A stretch of DNA of 64,000 nt from Ilex aquifolium (GCA_951799425.1 OX637391.1:13803051-13867050); one strand, 5' to 3'; positions 45,947-57,178 are shown, counted from the first letter of the stretch. The notes: a model not told the origin generated them from the sequence alone. Program-made: numbers and translations.

Positions 45947-45963
45947 TGGCGCCGTCTGTGGGA
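45947..45963 (+). promoter_or_regulatory. Primer binding site
   Basis: TGGCGCCGTCTGTGGGAA lies three bases after the 5' LTR. It is identical over its length to the site of the minus-strand element at 12714-17816. Confidence 0.9.
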
Positions 45964-46005
45964 ACGACAATTCCTGTTACAAATACGCTGATCTTTCAGT
46001 GACTG

Positions 46006-47628
46006 ATGGTCTCAACTCGCAACATGAGTAGAAGTCAAGCAAACTTACCACAAATGCAGAACCAACAAGAAACCACCAACAGTAGACAGCCGCAGGATGT
46101 CCCAGAGGTCAACCCTCCCATGGGGAATCTCTCCACCAATAATGAGTTGGAGGCTCTTCGCCTAGCCAATCAACGCTTGCTACAGTAGAATGAGGAGCTC
46201 TTGAAGCTCCTGCAACGACCGCAGGAGGCACGACCCGCCCAAGAAGGCCAGAATAACCCCTATCGCAGGGAACAACAACACCTCAATCCCCTCCGGGAGG
46301 TCAATGAAGGAAGGGAAAATAGCCAGACCATGGGGCAGGATGCCCATCTGCCCCCTAGGAATGGCCACAATGAAGAAGTGCAAATCCAAAACAATGGAGG
46401 AGAGAGGGATGATTTCTTCCCCTATCAACAGGAAGGGAAAGAGCAGTATTGGGAGCAGCGCTTCAGGGGCATCCAGCAAGAGCTCAACCACATGAAGGAG
46501 GTTGTAAAGAGCAAGGTTCCGGTCACAATGGACGCACTAGTACAGCAGACTGAATCCCCTTTCACCACGGGGATATTGCACTTCTCCCTTCCACCGAAAT
46601 TCAGAATGTCGCAGGTGGAAGCCTTTGATGGAACAAAAGACCCTATGGACCACCTCAATACTTACAAAAATCAAATGGAGCTGCACGGGTACCAGGACCC
46701 AGTCCGTTGCAGAGCCTTCGCTATCACGTTGAAAGGATCGGCCCTGGCCTGGTTTAATAGGTTCCCCCTGGCCTCGATCTCCTCCTTCAAGGAACTTTCA
46801 ATCTCTTTTGTATCTCACTTCATAAGAGCGCGAACCTACAGAAAACCGAGTTATCACCTGTTAAACGTGAAGCAAAGATCTGATGAGAACCTTCGGTCCT
46901 ATGTCCAGAGGTTCAATGCAGAATCATTGAAAGTAGATGTCCCAGACGAGAAATTCACCATCACTGCTTTCATCGCAGGACTTGGAGTACAATCAAAGGA
47001 TCTGATGTTCTCTATATCAAAGAACCCCCAGGCAAGCATGGCCGAGGTGTTGGCCAAAGCAGAGAAGTATATAAACGGCAAGGAAGCGCTCCTCTCTAAG
47101 GTAGGGAGCTCGTCATCATCACGAAAGGAGAAAAGGAGAGAGGAGAAGAAAATGGACCGAAGTCCCAGGAAAGAAAGAGAGCAGGATAGGTCTCCAAGGA
47201 GAGACAGGGAACGGTCCCCAAAAAGAAGGGGTAGTGTTAGGGATCGACTAGGCCCTCCATAGCCAGAATTGCAACTGAGGTATGCACCTCGGCAGCTCAC
47301 TCCCCTGACCGCCTCGGTGTCTCAAATCCTATGCGAGGTGCAGAACGAGAAGTTCCTAAGATGGCCTCCCCGAATGAAGGCGGACCCAGTAACGAGAGAC
47401 CCGACCAAGTACTGTGATTACCACCGAGATCATGGCCATCATACCGATGATTGTATCCAGCTAAGAAAGGAAATAGAATTTCTGATTCAACGAGGGCAGT
47501 TGCGTCACTTTGTGGCCCGAGATAATCAAAACCGAGCTCTTCCACCCCCACCACCTCAGCAACAGGCACCAGCACCACACCAACAGCCACTAGGGGAAAT
47601 TAGAGTCATCTCTGGGGGATTCGCATGA
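46006..47628 (+). pseudogene. gag region of the 45362-56057 element
   Basis: It starts MVSTRNMSRSQANLPQ about 45 bases after the primer site. A Gln/Asn-rich N-terminal part with GPQE-like charged text precedes the retrotransposon capsid domain (FRMSQVEAFDGTKDPMDHLN, GSALAWFNRFPLASISSF, FNAESLKVDVPDEKF). A basic Arg/Lys/Ser tail (SPRRDRERSPKRR) follows, then a nucleocapsid zinc motif of the form CDYHRDHGHHTDDC. It provides the structural protein of the virus-like particle. It is nearly whole, with about two breaks. Confidence 0.85.
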
Positions 47629-47699
47629 GGAGGAGAATCCAGCTCAGCCAGGAAAGCTCACCTACGAAGAGTCAGAGCCGAGGAAGCTCACGAGGTATA

Positions 47700-48170
47700 T
47701 ACTGTGTCCAAGGTCCCGCGCCTAGACACAGCTATCACCTTCTCAGATTTAGACTTGGAAGGCTGTCAACTCCCCCATGACGACCCTTTGGTGGTAAGGG
47801 TTGTAGTAGCAAACAGAACTGTTCATCGAGTTCTAATTGACAATGGCAGCTCTGTAGACCTCATCTTTGCGTCAGCATTTGATAAAATGGACATCGGAAG
47901 GGAGAAGCTGGAACCGGTGAGTGCACATCTGCTGGGATTCTCAGGGGAGAGGGTGTTACCCCTAGGATCAATTCAGCTCGTGCTTACTATGGGAGACCCC
48001 CCTGTCAAGTCACCACAACAGTGAGATTTCTGGTGGTTGACACTCTTTCTGCATACAATATGCTGCTCGGAAGGCCTTCCATCAACGCAATAAGAGCTGT
48101 CCCTTCTGCCTATCATCTAGTTATGAAATTTCCCACTGAGAACGGAGTTGGAATAGTCCGAGGAGATTAG
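47700..48170 (+). pseudogene. Protease region of the 45362-56057 element
   Basis: A retropepsin-like domain shows VLIDNGSSVDLIFASAF at the active-site position, LLGFSGERVLPLGSIQLVL and, further on, MLLGRPSINAIRAVPSAYH. The DNGSS form in place of DTG or DSG is common in Tat elements. It would cleave the polyprotein. Confidence 0.8.
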
Positions 48171-48173
48171 CGT

Positions 48174-49346
48174 GTGGCCAGGGAATGCTACATGGCTTCT
48201 GTGAAGCAAAAAGAAGTTAAAAATATCCAGCTGGACGAGCTCGACATAAGGGACGAGCTGGACACCAGACCGACCCCATTGGAAGAGCTGGAGCCTGTTC
48301 AGCTCGATCACGAGCCAGAGCACCTTGTTTACATCGGAACCAAGCTAAGCAAAGAAGTCAATGACCTCCTTATTCAATTCCTGAAGAGAAACATGGAAGT
48401 GTTTGCCTTGAAACAGGAAGACATGGAAGGTATAGACCCCTTGGTTATCACACACAAACTGAACGTGAATCCCGCTAGCAAACCTGTCAAACAAAGGTGA
48501 AGAAGCTTCACCCCAGAACGGCAAAAGATAATCAATGAGGAGGTCAGCAAACTCCTCCATGCCAAAGCCATTAGGGATGTGGATTACCCTCTTTGGTTAG
48601 CAAATGTGGTCCTCGTCAAGAAGACCAATGGAAAATGGCGACTCTGCATTGATTTCACAGACCTCAACCGAGCCTGTCCCAAAGATAGTTTTCCTCTACC
48701 TCGGATTGACCTAATAGTGGACGCCTTCTTAGGCTACAATCAGATCAGGATGGACCTTAACGACCAAGAAAGGACCTCCTTTGTCACTGAACAAGGAACA
48801 TACTATTACCAGGTCATGCCTTTTGGGTTGAAGAATGCAGGGGCCACATACCAACGTCTGGTGAATCGGATGTTCCGAAAGCAGATTGGGACGTCCATGG
48901 AAGTTTACATTGACGACATGCTGGTAAAGTCTCTCAAAGAAAAACTTCACATCCAGCACCTAGCAGAATCATTCGAGGTCCTCAAGGAATACAAGATGAA
49001 ACTCAATCCCGCTAAATGTGCTTTTGGAGTATCAGTAGGAAAATTCATGGGTTTCATAGTCAACAGTAAAGGAATTGAGGCTAACCCAGAAAAGGTAAAA
49101 GCAGTACTGGACATGCAGCCGCCATTAGATACGAGAGAGATCCAACGTCTGACGGGAAGAATAGCTGCCCTGAGTCGTTTTGTGTCCCGATCGAGTGATA
49201 AATGCCAGCCTTTCTTTCGAATCTTGAGGAAAGCGTTTGAATGGGATGCTCAATATGAAGAGGCATTTAAGTCACTAAAGGAGTATCTGAGCTCTCCTCC
49301 ATCCTGGTATGCCCCAGGGAAGGTGAGGTGCTTACTTTATATCTAG
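48174..49346 (+). pseudogene. Reverse transcriptase region of the 45362-56057 element
   Basis: After a linker rich in LDE repeats (IQLDELDIRDELDTRPTPLE) comes the polymerase: WRLCIDFTDLNRACPKDSFP, QVMPFGLKNAGATYQRLVNR, then the catalytic box VYIDDMLVKS and LNPAKCAFGVSVGKFMGFIV. These match Ty3/gypsy reverse transcriptase in order and spacing. It has about two breaks. Confidence 0.9.
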
Positions 49347-50130
49347 CGGTCTCAGATTACTCGACAAGCGCAGCGCTTGTGATAGAGCAGGAAAGAGCTC
49401 AGCAACCCGTATACTACTGTAGCAGAGCTCTTAGGGGGGGCAGAAAAAAGGTACCCGAAGATGGAAAAACTTGTTTTAGCTCTGGTCACAACGGCGAGGA
49501 GGATTAGACCATAATTTCAGGCTCACACTATCGAGGTTCCAACGGATCAACCAATGAAGCAGGTGTTACATAGACCAGAGTCCTCGGGAAGGCTGGTCAA
49601 ATGGGCCATTGAACTCAGCGAGTTTGATATCAGGTACAAGCCAAGAGCAGCCATCAAAGGACAAATATTGACAGATTTCATCACAGAATTTACAACAGCA
49701 GCGCCTACGGAGGCGACCCGGCTAGTGCCTGACCTCCCCATTTGGAGACTTTCAGTGGATGGAGCAGCCAATGCCCATGGGAGTGGTGCAGGCTTAATTC
49801 TGACCTCCCCGGATGGAGTAGATGTCGAATACGCCCTTAGGTTCGGGTTCAAGGCTTCAAACAATGAGACGGAGTACGAAGCTGTCATTGTCGGTCTCAC
49901 TCTTGCACACTCAATGGAGGCAGAACAGCTAGAGGTCTGCAGTGACTCCCAGCTCGTTGTAAAACAGATAGAAGAATCTTATGAGGCCAGGAGTGAGAAA
50001 ATGGCCATTTACCTCAGGAAGGTGCAGGAACTGATCAAGAAGTTTGTGCAAGTTGAGGTCAGACATGTCCCAAGATCTGAAAATTCACGAGGAGACGCCC
50101 TAGCAAGGCTGGCAACGGCTTCGCAAGAAA
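49347..50130 (+). pseudogene. RNase H and archaeal-type RNase H region of the 45362-56057 element
   Basis: The first 200 bases are a worn gypsy RNase H (AVSDYSTSAALVIEQE-like). The second domain is well kept: LSVDGAANAHGSGAGLILTS, then [38 protein letters not shown] and a final HVPRSENSRGDALARLA. The D...E...D...D pattern of an archaeal-type RNase H is present. Possession of two RNase H domains is a known mark of the Tat lineage. Confidence 0.88.
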
Positions 50131-50369
50131 ATTTAGACAGGTTGGTTCCAGTAGAACACTTGGCACAACCATCTGTGTACATTGAGAATGAAGAAGTACT
50201 ACTAGTACAGACCCTAACGAGCTGGATGGACCCTATCATAGGGTTTCTACAAAACGGGACTTTGCCAGAGGATCCCAAAGAAGCCGCAAAGCTAAGAACC
50301 AGATCAGCTAGGTTTTCCATTTTGCAAGGGAACTTGTACAAACGAGGTTTTTCGATGCCTCTTCTAAGA

Positions 50370-51458
50370 TGTGTGGGAGAGGAGGATGCTGATTACATAT
50401 TAAGGAAAATTCATGAGGGAATATGTGGCAACCATATTGGAGCTAGAGCACTGGCAGGGAAGGCTTTGAGGCAAGGATATTACTGGCCTACTATGCTGAG
50501 GGATACCACCAATCTGGTTAGAAGGTGTAAGGTCTGCCAGGTGCATGCCAACATTTCACACTGCCCGCCAGAGCTCCTAACCTCGGTGGTAAGTCTCTGG
50601 CCCTTTCAACAGTGGGGATTGGACATTCTTGGCCCTCTACCCACCAGCACAGGACAATGTAAGTTCGTCATCATTGGAGTGGATTATTTCACTAAATGGG
50701 CGGAGGCAGAGCCACTGGCAACAATCACGGAGCAGAAGGTTCAAAACTTCACTTGGAAGTCAATAATCTGTAGATTTGGAGTACCTAGGGCATTTGTCTA
50801 TGACAACGGAAAGCAATTTGACAATCCTAAGTTCAAAAAGTTTTGCACAGAGCTCGGAATAATGAACTATTTTTCTGTCCCAGCTCATCCGCAATCCAAT
50901 GGGCAAGCTGAGGTGACTATCAGGACAATTAAAGCGGCCTTGAAGACCAAACTCGAGTCACTAAAAGGGAAATGGGTAGAGTATCTTTCAGAGGTCTTAT
51001 GGGTCTACAGGACGACCTCCAGAGTGGCAACTCAGGAAACACAGTTTGCTTTGGCTTTCGGGACTGAAGCAGTGTCACCAATGGAGATAGGACACCCCTC
51101 CCCTAGAACTGAGTTTGCTGAGCCCGGGCATAACGATGAATCCCTTCTATTAAATCTTGATCTCTTAGAAGAGAAAAGATAAAGATCTCTGCAGAACATT
51201 CAGAGATATTAGAGGAAGACCGCAAGGTACTACAACAGGAAGGTCAAGCGGAGGAGCCTCAAGGTAGGAGATTTGGTACTTAGAAAGCTTTCGCCCGCGA
51301 GAAAGGATCCCACTGATGGCAAATTGAGACCCAATTGGGAGGGCCCCTACATCATCTCAAAAATAATTAGGCCTGGAAACTATGAGCTGCAAATAGAAGA
51401 AGGAAAAGTCCTGCCTCATTCTTGGAACGCAGAACACCTTAAGAAATTTTTTCAGTAA
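50370..51458 (+). pseudogene. Integrase region of the 45362-56057 element
   Basis: Zinc-binding HHCC parts (HEGICGNHIGARAL, VRRCKVCQVH) are followed by the DDE core: GLDILGPLPTSTGQCKFVII, FVYDNGKQFDNPKFKKF and AHPQSNGQAEVTIRTIKAAL. The C-terminal part (LKVGDLVLRKLSPA, PNWEGPYIISKI, HSWNAEHLKKFFQ) ends at 51458. It would insert the cDNA into the genome. It has about one break. Confidence 0.88.
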
Positions 51459-51536
51459 GTTTCCCTTGTAATGAGATTATTTTCAATAAAATAACCAAGT
51501 TTTCGATTCATGCCTGCTTGTTTCCATGAAGAAGCT

Positions 51537-51960
51537 AAAAAGAGTCATGTAGCTCACGATGAATTCCTTAATTCAGGAAAAGAGCCCTGTAGCTCACAAT
51601 GAATTCATTAATTCAGGAAAAGAGCCCTGCAGCTCATGATGAGTTCTTTAATTCATAAAAAGAGCCATGTGGCTCACGACCAATTCTTTAATTCAGGAAA
51701 AGAGCCATGTAGCTCACAATGAATTCTTTAATTCATAAAAAGAGCCCTGTAGCTCACGACCAATTCCTTAATTCAGGAAAAGAGCCATGTAGCTCACAAT
51801 GAATTCATTAATTCAGGAAAAGAGCCCTATAGCTCACAATGAATTCCTTAATTCAGGAAAAGAGCCCTGCAGCTCATGATGAGTTCTTTAATTCATAAAA
51901 GAGCCCTGTAGCTCACGACCAATTCCTTAATTCAGGAGAAGAGCCCTGCAGCTCATAAAG
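51537..51960. repeat. Tandem array, 40 bp x 10
   Basis: Units read AGAGCCCTGTAGCTCACAAT followed by GAATTCNTTAATTCAGGAAA, with variants TTCATAA and CGACCAATTC. Pairs of neighbouring variants recur, which suggests an older two- or three-unit higher-order period. The array starts about 80 bases after integrase and ends before the antisense gene. Confidence 0.92.
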
Positions 51961-52182
51961 TCAATGATTTTGCTTTAAGAAGAACTGAAGTACTTCTCGA
52001 AGCAATGGGGGCAAGGAGAACATAAAGCAAAGGAAAGCATAATTATGTTTCAAACCAAAAGTCACATTACATTTCGAAGCGAAAGTTCATAACAGAAATT
52101 ATTTTTCAAAGTTTGTATTTCAGAGTACAGGGTCAAAGTACATTAAACATGAAATTAGAGTCACATGAACATGGAGAGAGCT

Positions 52183-54854
52183 CTAAGTGTCTAAGGAAGG
52201 TATAAGTGAAGGATTCTGCAACTCAGCAGATGAGCCTTCGACAGTAGGCAGAAGAGGAGAACTTCCAGAGGTGCCAGCTACATGGATCTCTGCTCCTATT
52301 GATGACGAATTCTGAGCAAGGGCCTCACTCACAAGATCAGCCGAGAACAATACAGTGGCAAAAACAGCAGAAGTTACAGCTGGGAGCTCAGGAATTGCAA
52401 TAACAGAGCCTGTCCCAGTAGAAAGGGCTTCAGAGGTCTCAGCAGGAGGGATGGACATCTCAACACCTTCTAAGGTAAAGTCTGGAGGAGCCAAGCTGTC
52501 CCCCTCACCATCTGTATCCGTCTCCTCCAGCTCCTCCTCAGTGGGAATAGTAAAGGTGAAGTCAAGGTCTGGATAGGTCTTTGCTGCTCAGCGTTTGAAG
52601 GCAAGCCATCCTGAGGCCCACTGGGTGGTGACGTCATCCCTCAACTCAACAATAACATCATCTTTTTCCTTGACAAGAGTTTTCTGCGCCTCGAGCTCGA
52701 AGCAGAGTGCAGCATTTGCCTCAGTCATAGCGAGATAGTCCTTTTTTATGCTCTTCAAAGAGCTCTGGGCTTCAAAGGCTTCTTGACTGGCCTTAGCCCA
52801 GGCCTCGGATTTAAGTTTTAGCTCTTCCCTGGCCATTCTTAGCTCATCCCTGGCTTTCCTTTCTCTTTCTTCGGCATTATCTTTTGCCGCTTGTAAGCCC
52901 TGAAGGGAAGAAGCCTGGTTCTCCAATTTCTCTTTGAAACCTATCACCTGAGCTCGAAGGTCATCATTGTCCAAGGCGAGTTGGGCAACCTTAACCTCGT
53001 ATGCCTTTAAAGCTTTGACAGAACTCTCCGAGGATTGGATCCTACTCACCAAACCCTTTACGTGGAGAGCCAGCTGGGGACAGGAGAGAAAGCGAGAAAA
53101 GGTAAGCATAAGGTTATGACGTAAAGATAAATGGATGTACGAGAATGTAAGAACTTACGGCAGTTGTTCCCTGAAGAGCTGAGCTGATGGTCTACTCAAG
53201 AGGCATAGAAGAAGCCTTTTGAACGTCAGAATCAGTAAGAACAGAGGAAATGGCCCCAGCAGCGAGCTCCCTGTTCTCAAAAAAGGAGTCCACACTCTCC
53301 TCCACCTTGGGGCGCTTTTCTTCATCACACCCAGGTTTCATCGGAAAGAATTCGATAATCTTCCCAGAAGGACTATAAGAGAAAGTACCAGGTTGAAGGT
53401 TGGGGACCAACCCCAAGGTTTCCTTGACCTCAGACGAGGAAGGAGAAGCCTCGCCTGGCTCATGAGTTCGCCCTGAAGCAGGTTGAACCCCTGAGGGGAG
53501 GCAGGCCTCAACGACTTGTGGGGTGTTCAACGGTTGGACCTGCTTTGTTGAAGTCGAAGTTGGAAAAGAAGAGGGCACCCCCAACTTTTGAATCTTAGCC
53601 CGAGTAACAGGGCTACTTCCAGAGCCGACCACAGCTTTCCGTTTGCTACCTTTCCCACTCTTCGCTAACTGATCGATCTTGGCCTGGAGTTCCTCAGGGG
53701 TGGGCTTCATTATGGAAAAACCTGGAAGAGCTAAACTGGGCGAGTTTAAAAAAAAGAAGAAAAAGAAGAAAGAGATGGAATTAAAGGCAATAAAGTCAAC
53801 CAAGTGGACACTAACTTCCACTCCTTCAGCGCTGACAGCTGAAAGTGGGATGGCTACCGTCACCGCGGGGGGGCTCAGCCCTTGATCCACCAAAACCCAG
53901 GGCTGGATGAGTTCAGAATATCTCTTTGGCTTGCACTTCTCCAACTTTAGCAGCACCTGCTCATCTTCAGCACTAAGCTCAAAGCGCTTACCTGAGGAGT
54001 GATGAAGGCAGAATGAAGTCAGGGGAGGGGGCAAATAAAAAATCTGATCTCAGGCAACTCGGCTGAGAACTTACCCATGTTATCTGGGGCAGACCACGCT
54101 CTAGGAATTGGGAGGGTGTCTGTCCTATCTGTAGGGTCTTACTCCCGTTGAATGTCTCCCACAAAGAAGTAATGCTTTTTCCAGCCCTTGTGGGAGCTCG
54201 GGAGCTCGGATATGATCAACTTGGCTGATGCCCGTTTTGAAATGTATAAAAAGCCCTCAGAAGAGTTGTGTTTAACGTTAAAAAGCTCCATAAGTATGGG
54301 AACAGTGGGCACTCCAAGCTTATGGGTCTTAAAGTAAACAAGGAGACCTACTAGCACACCCCAGAAGTTAGGAGAGAGTTGGGCAGGACAAATGTTAAAG
54401 TGTTGCAAAACGCCCTTAATGAAGGGATGCATTGGAAAGCGAAGGCCGTTCTCAAAGGCGACCACAAAGAAACAGACCTTCTTATGAACTTGGGTGACAT
54501 ATGAGTTAGATGCATCAGGGCTCCAGAGTTGAACTCCATGAGGAAACCCATAGCGGGCCCCGAGAGCCTTCAGGAAAGAGGGAGGTCACGCGCTCTGCAT
54601 AACTGAAGGCAGCTCCTATGCCCGCAGAAGGGATTCCCACCTCACTCACCTTGCCCTTACCTTTACTAGGCTTAGGGGGCACAGGAGCGGATGTTGAGGG
54701 AGGTTCCCCAACATTTACCCCCACATCAATAGAATCTACGGCCGGGAAGTTGTCGATTTCAACACCTACATCTCCTAGGTCAGTATCCTCCTCGGCAGAT
54801 TTGCAGCCTAGGAGGGAAACAGAGGAAGGGGTGGCTCCAGAGGAAACAGACATG
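52183..54854 (-). pseudogene. Antisense accessory gene of the 45362-56057 element
   Basis: Four blocks lie on the minus strand: about 54075-54854, 53816-53991, 53159-53721 and 52183-53073. Block 1 starts MSVSSGATPSSVSLLG and has the PF04195-like text LRFPMHPFIKGVLQHFNICP and NFWGVLVGLLVYFKTHKLGV. Block 2 has GKRFELSAEDEQVLLKLEK. Block 3 is Ser/Pro-rich with GKGSKRKAV. Block 4 is a coiled coil (VKALKAYEVKVAQLALDNDD...) with GWLAFKR and an acidic tail. The gaps have GT...AG borders in the same places as in the 2934-5484 gene, including the consensus-like donor GTAAGTTC. It has about two breaks. Role unknown; the basic patches suggest nuclear entry. Confidence 0.7.
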
Positions 54855-55466
54855 ATGGGACAAGAGAAGGGCAAATTGAAAGAGCGGTAGAGAGGGGGAA
54901 TGCTAATTAAGCTCTCCCTAATAACCCTAGGGTCAGCGCAGTAGCTCCCAACGCCGAGGATTCCCACAATAGAACACCAGTCCACGAAGAGGGGAAGAGG
55001 GGACAAGCAATAGTCCCGATTCCAGAAATAAAAGAACCGAAAAGCCCAAAAGTACAACAACCACCTTGAACTCGAGGGATCCAGAACGAGAAAAGAGGTG
55101 AAAAATGACAAGAAACGTACCTAGCTTAAGATGAACAACGAGCCGCAACCCAGTGAGAAATCACAGGAGAAGGGCAATGAGAATATTTGAATCGAACCGA
55201 GGAAACTCGACTTTGAGCAGGAAGCCAAGGAATCGAAAGGAGATGTACAAAGAGGGAAGTTAAACAGAAGAAAAAGGGGGGTTCTGATAGCCGTTTGGGC
55301 ATTTATAACTTGAAAGGTGTGGGCTGTAACGTGCGCGGGAATCGAGGAGGCCATGATTACAGAAAACCGTCACAAAGCAACTCCCATGTGCAAGTTAGGA
55401 CCAGCCACATGCTGGGCTAGCCCAGTAAAAAAAAAAGGCTCAGCCCTTACCCAAGCTCGCTTGGAC
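54855..55466. other. Upstream region of the antisense gene / 3' untranslated region of the element
   Basis: On the minus strand this would hold the promoter and leader of the antisense gene. A GCATTTATAACTTG near 55300 contains, on the minus strand, a TATA-like TTATAAATGCCC. The matching place in the first element (5950-5965, GCATTTAAAGC) is similar. The open minus frame running through it (to 55111) is not conserved upstream of MSVSSGAT. Confidence 0.5.
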
Positions 55467-55481
55467 CAAGGGCTGGGGGGG
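55467..55481 (+). promoter_or_regulatory. Polypurine tract
   Basis: CCAAGGGCTGGGGGGGC lies just before the 3' LTR; AAC separates it from the LTR TG. It is nearly the same as AAGGGCTGGGGGGC in the first element. Confidence 0.85.
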
Positions 55482-55485
55482 CAAC

Positions 55486-56057
55486 TGTTGATACCTAAAA
55501 TAAGTTCCAGACAAGAAGAGGTCAGATCGGGAGGTCGGGCTAGACACACAGAGTTCAGAAAACCAGAACTAAAGCTCTACCCCGGAAAAGATAATAGCAA
55601 GAGTAACTAGGGGGTAGCTAGATAACAGCCAGCACCCCCAGCGGAGTGGAAAGCTAGAATCAAGGCGAATAACTCTCAACTAATCAAGATCCTCTCCTGA
55701 AATCTAGGAGAATCATATGAATGACAGGCAAGGATCTCGACGAAGTCTTACAGAATAGGGAACAACCCTATAAAAACTAGGTAATGCCTCCATTGAAAGG
55801 GACGACCCAAATTGTACTGAGGAGGACCATCAAAATTCTAAGAACGATCAATAAAGAAAAAGGGAGGAGGAAGAGCCTCCATTGAAGAGTGGACTAGCTG
55901 AGCTTTAGAACCGGCGAACCACTATACTTTGTCTGTGTGAATCACCCCAATCCCCCAAGTCTTTTATTGCGAACCCCATGAGCCTTGAAGCTCAGATCCA
56001 TCTTGTCCAAAACAATCCAAGCACCTTCTGCTCATCTACATAAAAATAGCATCATCA
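55486..56057 (+). repeat. 3' LTR of the 45362-56057 element
   Basis: It is 572 bp and starts and ends like its partner. It lacks 10 bp near its start that the 5' LTR has (TGAGCTCAGG). Confidence 0.92.
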
Positions 56058-56359
56058 AGGGTTATGGTAAAAATTGGTCAATTTTTACCATAACTTTTGA
56101 TTGATTGGGGTTAAATAATTGATACTAAGGTGGTGTTTGATAAAAATGAAATCTGAAATCTGAAAACTCAAAGTTAAAGTGTGAAAGTTGAATGGTGAAT
56201 GGTGAAAGCTGAATTTGTGGACTGTTTGATACCTACTGAAATTTAAGTACTGAATTAAATCAAACTGTTTGATAACTGCACAGAATTGACGTTTGAAAAC
56301 AAATTAATTTGAAGTTTACCCTTTCACTCTTTAATTTGAAAATATTTATAAAATATGCA

Positions 56360-56740
56360 CAATAAGTGAATAATATCATATGATCAAAAAAAATAATAAT
56401 AATTATAAATAATCGAATAACAATAAGTGAACAATAATAAATTGAATAACACAATAAGTGAACAATAACATCTGATCAAAAAAAAAAACAACAACAAATA
56501 AATAATCGAATCACAATAAGTGAACAATAACAAATTAAATAACACAATAAGTGAACAACAATATCTGATCAAAAAAATAACATCTGAATAACAAAATAAG
56601 TCAACAATAACATCTGATCAATAATAATAATAATAACTAATAAATAATCAAATAACAATAAGTGAACAATAATAAATTGAATAACACAATAACTTAACAA
56701 TAACATCTAACAAAAAAATAACTAATAAATAATCGAATTA
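56360..56740. repeat. AT-rich tandem array inside the MITE
   Basis: Units built from AATAACAATAAGTGAACAA and ACATCTGATCAAAAAAAATA recur every 50-65 bp, about six times. Minus-strand frames here (56260-56572) are by-products. Confidence 0.8.
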
Positions 56741-56767
56741 AAAAAATAAATTAATTTAAATTTCATT

Positions 56768-56825
56768 AGCAATATGTTGTGTGTTTGTGTGTGTATATGT
56801 GTGTTGTGGTATGTGTGTTTGCAGC
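56768..56825. repeat. GT-rich microsatellite
   Basis: An interrupted (TG)n stretch (GTGTGTTTGTGTGTGTATAT...) within the MITE. Confidence 0.8.
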
Positions 56826-57178
56826 AGACAAGAGAAGGAAAAAAAAAAAGAAGAAGAACGGCTGAACCTCTCGTTGTAGAAGACGATCGACAAGGAGGAT
56901 AGATAGGTTAGAGATTTTGGAGAGAAGACTAATTAGAGTTTTAATAACATTGTAAAATATTTCGAGGTATAATTGTCATATTGTAAATATTATTAAAAAT
57001 AATTTTACTGAACTTTCAGAATTAAGTAAGAGATCTTCTACTTAATATTATAGTCTATTTTTAAGAAGCACTTAATCTATTAAGAGATTTTAAATTTTAG
57101 TTATCAAACGGACTTAATTAATAAATGCCGAATATATTCATTTTAAGTGCTAAATTTCGATTAACAAACACACCTTAA

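Larger units (their letters stand above)
45362..56057 (+). mobile_element. Tat-lineage Ty3/gypsy retrotransposon, best preserved in the window
   Basis: It is 10.7 kb with LTRs at 45362-45943 and 55486-56057 and a perfect AGGGT duplication (45357-45361 and 56058-56062). The order is primer site, gag with zinc motif, protease, reverse transcriptase, RNase H, archaeal-type RNase H, integrase, 40-bp tandem array, antisense accessory gene, purine tract, LTR. By eye the LTRs differ at about 17 sites in 570 bp plus a 10-bp indel, near 3 per cent. At the commonly used 1.3e-8 per site per year this is roughly one million years. The gag-pol region has about seven breaks, so it is not autonomous today. 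Confidence 0.95.
56129..57175. mobile_element. MITE-like element, 1.05 kb, with an internal tandem array
   Basis: The left end GGTGGTGTTTGATAAAAAT and the complement of the right end AGGTGTGTTTGTTAATCG form an imperfect inverted repeat, flanked by TAA (56126-56128 and 57176-57178). This suggests PIF/Harbinger or a similar family with 3-bp TAA targets. The arms carry matching TTTAAGTACTGAATTAAA- and TATCAAACGGACTTAAT-like text. There is no transposase. A relative contributes the end at 12427-12597. Confidence 0.65.
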
